From Bdellovibrionales bacterium (GTDB lineage Bacteria; Bdellovibrionota_G; JALEGL01; JAGRAY01), in assembly GCA_020434375.1 (NCBI GenBank), contig JAGRAY010000076.1, positions 1 through 8,179 on the forward strand: a stretch of 8,179 nt of DNA, read 5' to 3'. The notes beneath the pieces were generated by a model. That model made no database searches, was not told the DNA's origin, and saw only the letters and a program-made list of their open reading frames with translations. The position numbers were made by a program, and so were the translations under genes. Positions 6,017 through 8,179 of this stretch are shown in pieces; positions within the stretch are counted from its first letter, which is position 1; each line of letters starts with the position of its first letter.

Positions 6017-6525
6017 TTAACTTCTTACTTTGTGTTTTCGTCCGAGTTGTTTCTGGAGTAGGGATCGCCCTGTAGTTCTTTCAAGGTTCTTCACAAATGT
6101 TCGACTTCCCATGGGTCTCCCCGTTCTTGTATAGCGACTGATCTTATCTATGTCCTGTTCTTCGATTCCTTTTCTCACATATGATTTCCACAAGCCATAC
6201 TTTTAAAGCACGTTGAAGGCTTGGTTATAAGCTGGTCTTAATGACCATAAATATGGCACTGTGCGCCACTCCATGGGTATTCCTCTGGAGCTTTCACTAA
6301 GCGAGCCATGACTGGATTTAGTTCAACGTAACGTATCGCTCGATAGTTGTGATCTTCATCCATAGGGCACGATGCAAATCGGCCTTGCCACAAGTAACAG
6401 CCTGTCCATTGTTCACGTCGATGTATATGAGACTTATATTATCGATGCGTGTCTCCAATCGCACGTGAGAGGATGTTTGGTTCATGCGGAATAGCCACTA
6501 ACTTGAATGTTTCGATATAGTATTT
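6017..6525 (-). pseudogene. Decayed REP-associated tyrosine transposase (RAYT, Y1_Tnp/IS200-like)
   Basis: The minus strand translates to recognisable RAYT blocks in two frames. Frame one gives LVAIPHEP, LSRAIGDTHR, a stop (TAA 6439-6441), then REQWTGCYLWQGRF, IRYVELNPV and APEEYPWSGA, ending at TAA 6238-6240. A second frame then gives an in-frame TAA near 6203, followed by IDKISRYTRTGRPMGS and FVKNLERTTGRS, and ends at TAA 6017. RAYTs handle REP palindromes as HUH single-strand nucleases. Here the segment expected to read like LMPNHVH just before LVAIP is missing: KYYIETF runs straight into KLVAIP. The metal-binding HUH pair is therefore lost, and the roughly 50-residue N-terminus is not found upstream. 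With two internal stops, a frameshift and no catalytic motif, it cannot encode a working enzyme. The family is clear. Confidence 0.88.
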
Positions 6526-6547
6526 CAAATTTTAGTTGATACAGCTT

Positions 6548-6617
6548 AAATTTTGGAAGATTGGCGTATGGCGACTTGGAGCGTAGCGACGGAGCCAGTA
6601 GACAACTTCCAAAATTT
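6548..6617. repeat. Perfect 12-bp inverted repeat enclosing GC-rich REP-like repeats
   Basis: AAATTTTGGAAG (6548-6559) and CTTCCAAAATTT (6606-6617) are exact inverted copies around 46 bases. The inside is more GC-rich than its surroundings and holds a near direct repeat, GCGACTTGGAGC (6571-6582) and GCGACGGAGC (6586-6595), plus a short TGGC/GCCA stem. The position at the 5' side of the RAYT relic suggests a REP/BIME-like or MITE-like palindrome. There is no T-run suited to a terminator. Confidence 0.65.
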
Positions 6618-6628
6618 ATCTCGATGTT

Positions 6629-6751
6629 TCAATCTTTATTTATTTTACGATCGTGAATATCCACAACTTTTGTACCAAAAACAATTGATGATGCAGAAGC
6701 GGTGTCAGGCTTTTTGCTATCGTTGGTGAAGAAAAGTGCTAATTTCGCACG
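6629..6751 (-). pseudogene. Relic of a second copy of the large lipoprotein N-terminus
   Basis: The minus strand reads NDSKKPDTASASS followed by GTKVV. It matches MSDGKKPDAISVSS and SATKI at residues 23-42 of the intact lipoprotein encoded at 3278-5860. The DNA also aligns codon by codon (GAT GGC AAA AAA CCT GAT against GAT AGC AAA AAG CCT GAC), with many changes at third positions, which shows a diverged paralogue rather than chance. The preceding LAL also matches, but the lipobox cysteine is gone. A TAG at 6752-6754 and a TGA at 6629-6631 bound the open stretch. Only about 20 codons of similarity remain. It lies directly after the nadD stop, with the transposase relic between it and the intact gene. 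Confidence 0.7.
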
Positions 6752-6759
6752 CTAGTTAT

Positions 6760-7320
6760 CTAGGTGTAAAGATGATGCGCCTTGATGTATTCAAGAACAC
6801 TTGGAGGTAGGGGGGCGTTAGGTTTTATAGGCCTTTTTGGTTTTTTTAGAAACCTATGGCGAATGTCTGAGCTTTGAATGTTTGGAATATACATTTGATT
6901 ATTTTTAGAGGGTCCTCTTGGTACCCATAGGAAACCAAACCGCTTTTCGATTTTTGAAGCTTGAAACCACTTTTTAGTCTGGAGTTTAAGATCTGAACCG
7001 ACAACGCATTTGAAGACATGCTTTGGAAACATGGTTTGAAGCGTATTGAGAGTAAGAATCGATTTGCCAGGGTTTTCAATTGCTTGGTCAATATCTTTGA
7101 TTGCAAACAATGGATTAAAGCCGCGAACAAGCAACGAAAGCATTTTTTTGCGGTGCTTATAGGGGGTTAGATTTTTGCCAAATCGATGATGAAAGGCAGG
7201 CACAAACCAAATGCGATCTAAGTCATAGGCTTTAAGGGCATAGACCGCCGCAAAGAGATGGCCAAAATGTGGTGGATCAAAACTTCCCCCAAACACCCCA
7301 ACGCGCAAACGGTGTTTCAT
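6760..7320 (-). CDS. nadD: Nicotinate-nucleotide adenylyltransferase
   Basis: A 186-residue cytoplasmic enzyme that joins nicotinate mononucleotide and ATP to form deamido-NAD in NAD synthesis. The nucleotidyltransferase signature GGSFDPPHFGH (11-21) includes the HxGH-type pair H18 and H21. PAFHHRFGKN near 41-50 corresponds to the substrate loop, VGSD (107-110) to the GxD motif, VPRG near 133-136 to the late strand, and IQSSDIRHR (148-156) to the ISSTxIR motif that binds ATP phosphates. The end LPPSVLEYI is the usual C-terminal helix. Its length is slightly below the usual 190-215. The ATG at 7320 has no good ribosome site; the stop of a 15-codon upstream frame overlaps it as ATGA, so initiation may depend on coupling or leader structure. 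It follows the outer-membrane protein gene by 82 bases and could share its transcript. Confidence 0.93.
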   Translation of the reverse strand: MKHRLRVGVFGGSFDPPHFGHLFAAVYALKAYDLDRIWFVPAFHHRFGKNLTPYKHRKKMLSLLVRGFNPLFAIKDIDQAIENPGKSILTLNTLQTMFPKHVFKCVVGSDLKLQTKKWFQASKIEKRFGFLWVPRGPSKNNQMYIPNIQSSDIRHRFLKKPKRPIKPNAPLPPSVLEYIKAHHLYT

Positions 7321-7402
7321 AGTGGGACTGCCCTGAAACGCCCAGCAGCCTCTTCAAGTCTCATAGAATCGACTTTCAAGGAACCGTCGCCAGTCCCATA
7401 GT
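7321..7402 (-). promoter_or_regulatory. nadD leader with 8-bp inverted repeat and overlapping mini-frame
   Basis: TGGGACTG (7323-7330), just before the nadD start, is complementary to CAGTCCCA (7391-7398), just after the outer-membrane protein stop. In mRNA this would close a loop of 60 bases and bury the nadD initiation region. A 15-codon frame beginning ATGAGACTTGAAGAG ends in TGA overlapping the nadD ATG. Regulation is inferred; the repeat could be chance. Confidence 0.35.
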
Positions 7403-7888
7403 CTAAAACGTAATGCCAATACTTACGTACGGTTCAATAAGGTCAGCTTTGTTGGGAATAATGGCATACTCAACGCCTACCGAAGCCGACAGAAAAAGAA
7501 TCTTTGAGACCGTGAGTCCTCCGCCAAAGATGGTCATGACTTCAGAACTGCTTCCTGGAACGTCATAGTCGATCCAGCCAACGCCCAAGGAGCCAAATGG
7601 TGCAAAGATACCGATGGGGGCGCTTACAACACCTTGACCGCGAACCGTGTGACCATCGGGAGCTGTGTTGTGCCCCAACAGACGAAGATACGAGGCCTCT
7701 GTCGAGAAAAACGGTAACCATTTATAGCCCAGTGTGCCACCAACGCTATAGTAAGGGTCGTTACCACTGGTGGGAATTGCCACGCCCGCTCTCGGACGCA
7801 CATAAAAACTGGCTTTGCTGGGTGTCACAAAACCCAAACACATTAAAACGACGCTCAATAGGGTTATACGGTGATATGGGCTTTTCAT
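7403..7888 (-). CDS. Small outer-membrane beta-barrel protein, function unknown
   Basis: About 161 residues from ATG 7888. A signal peptide (KSPYHR, then LLSVVLMCLGFV) should be cut after SKA, near residues 24-26. The mature protein has alternating aromatic, polar and glycine-rich strands: FYVRPRAGVAI, YYSVGGTLGYKW, FFSTEASYLRL, FGSLGVGWIDY and FLSASVGVEYAI. It ends SIGITF, and the terminal Phe is the usual BAM-recognition signal, so an eight-stranded OmpX/OmpA-like barrel is likely. An in-frame TTG at 7924 has AGGGGG five bases upstream and would add 12 residues before the Met. The ATG itself has no ribosome site, so the true start is open; the ATG gives a more normal signal peptide. No enzyme motif is seen. 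It lies upstream of nadD and divergent from the tRNA-modification gene. Confidence 0.82.
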   Translation of the reverse strand: MKSPYHRITLLSVVLMCLGFVTPSKASFYVRPRAGVAIPTSGNDPYYSVGGTLGYKWLPFFSTEASYLRLLGHNTAPDGHTVRGQGVVSAPIGIFAPFGSLGVGWIDYDVPGSSSEVMTIFGGGLTVSKILFLSASVGVEYAIIPNKADLIEPYVSIGITF

Positions 7889-7895
7889 GAGGCAG

Positions 7896-7924
7896 ACTAT
7901 ACTGCTCTTGGCTTGACTCGACAA
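7896..7924 (-). promoter_or_regulatory. Candidate promoter of the outer-membrane protein gene
   Basis: On the minus strand, TTGTCG (7924-7919) and TATAGT (7901-7896) are 17 bases apart. Transcription would begin at or one base before ATG 7888, so a message from here would be leaderless. If the TTG at 7924 is the real start, the working promoter must lie further upstream, within the start of the divergent gene. Confidence 0.4.
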
Positions 7925-7940
7925 GTATTCCCCCTATATA
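7913..7940 (+). promoter_or_regulatory. Sigma70-type promoter of the MtaB-like gene
   Basis: TTGACT (7913-7918) and TATATA (7935-7940) are separated by 16 bases, close to consensus. Transcription would start near 7947, only a few bases from the GTG at 7951. It lies back to back with the candidate minus-strand promoter, the two -35 boxes touching at 7918/7919. Confidence 0.6.
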
Positions 7941-7950
7941 CCTTTGTTCA

Positions 7951-8179
7951 GTGGAAACTGTCCAAATAGCTAAGCCAAGCATTGTTAAAACAGTGACTTT
8001 CGGCTGCAAGGTGAACCAAGCTGATACGGCGGCAATGGAATACGCTTTGAGTCAAGCCACTGGGGCGGCAATCAATCGGTCAGAGAATGCCCCCGATCTT
8101 ATTATTGTTAACACATGTACGGTGACGGCAGCGGCTGATCGGCAGGCTCGTCAGTTGATTCGTCGCATGCATCGACTTC
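7951..8179 (+). CDS. mtaB: MtaB-like tRNA methylthiotransferase (radical SAM), N-terminal part, runs off the right edge
   Basis: About 76 residues of the N-terminal UPF0004 domain of a methylthiotransferase are visible. TVTFGCKVNQADT (15-27) carries the first cluster cysteine, Cys19. LIIVNTCTVTAAADRQARQLIRR (about 50-72) carries the second, Cys56. GCKVNQ, rather than the GCQMN of MiaB, and NTCTVT point to the MtaB branch, which adds methylthio to the t6A base at tRNA position 37. The radical-SAM CxxxCxxC motif and TRAM domain lie beyond the window. The frame opens after a TGA at 7888-7890; GTG 7951 is the first standard start, leaves 14 residues before the first conserved strand, and has no ribosome site. 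With the promoter just upstream, the message may be nearly leaderless. MtaB over RimO or MiaB is likely but not certain from this fragment. Confidence 0.85.
   Translation, partial: METVQIAKPSIVKTVTFGCKVNQADTAAMEYALSQATGAAINRSENAPDLIIVNTCTVTAAADRQARQLIRRMHRL

Larger units (their letters stand above)
5861..6759. other. 900-bp stretch without an intact gene: mobile-element and duplication scar
   Basis: No open frame here looks functional. From left to right it holds the lipoprotein upstream region with a sigma54-like element, a short hairpin, a decayed RAYT transposase, GC-rich repeats inside a 12-bp inverted repeat, and a relic of the lipoprotein N-terminus next to the nadD stop. Everything readable lies on the minus strand. 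Confidence 0.75.

Noticed and set aside
5655..6020. 121-codon plus-strand open frame spanning the lipoprotein start and the upstream region
   Set aside because: It is mostly antisense to the lipoprotein signal and first domain, has no ribosome site, and its translation has no protein-like pattern.
7340..7402. Possible lost C-terminal protein fragment upstream of nadD (translation KYWHYVLDYGTGDG and onward)
   Set aside because: The frame opens only after a TGA inside the outer-membrane protein gene and is about 35 codons long, too short to support a gene or a frameshift remnant.
1..8179. CRISPR array, tRNA or rRNA gene, or phage module
   Set aside because: Reading both strands showed no regularly spaced repeats, no cloverleaf-like conserved arms and no phage protein signatures.

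Overview
The window looks like a chromosomal segment of a Gram-negative bacterium of moderate, slightly AT-leaning base composition. The signs are an outer-membrane beta-barrel with a signal peptide, a large lipoprotein and a periplasmic DsrE-like protein. The mix recalls Bdellovibrionota or deltaproteobacterial-type genomes, but that placement is a guess from style and not from a marker gene.

Left third (1-3228): a compact sulfide/persulfide detoxification locus. The minus-strand operon reads exported DsrE-like protein (2508) -> rhodanese-DUF2892 membrane sulfurtransferase (2014) -> Blh/ETHE1-type metallo-beta-lactamase-fold persulfide dioxygenase (1446) -> TauE/SafE exporter (571, running off the left edge). 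Divergent to it lie an ArsR-family regulator (2652-3026) and a stand-alone DUF2892 membrane protein (3040-3228). The layout matches BigR/SqrR/YgaV-type regulons: the sulfurtransferase handles sulfane sulfur, the dioxygenase turns persulfide into sulfite, the exporter removes sulfite, and the cysteine-bearing ArsR protein is the likely sensor. Both sigma70-like promoters are visible, and their -35 boxes form an 8-bp inverted repeat.

Middle (3278-5860): one 860-residue lipoprotein of unknown function on the minus strand, convergent with the DUF2892 gene. A shared hairpin lies between them. A sigma54-like -24/-12 element sits upstream of its start.

5861-6759: no intact gene. It holds a decayed REP-associated tyrosine transposase (RAYT) that lacks its HUH motif, REP-like GC-rich repeats inside a perfect 12-bp inverted repeat, and a short relic of a second copy of the lipoprotein N-terminus. 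This is a duplication-and-decay scar between nadD and the lipoprotein.

Right end (6760-8179): nadD and an outer-membrane beta-barrel gene on the minus strand. Divergent from them is the start of an MtaB-like tRNA methylthiotransferase, which runs off the right edge. Two back-to-back promoters fill the short divergent gap.
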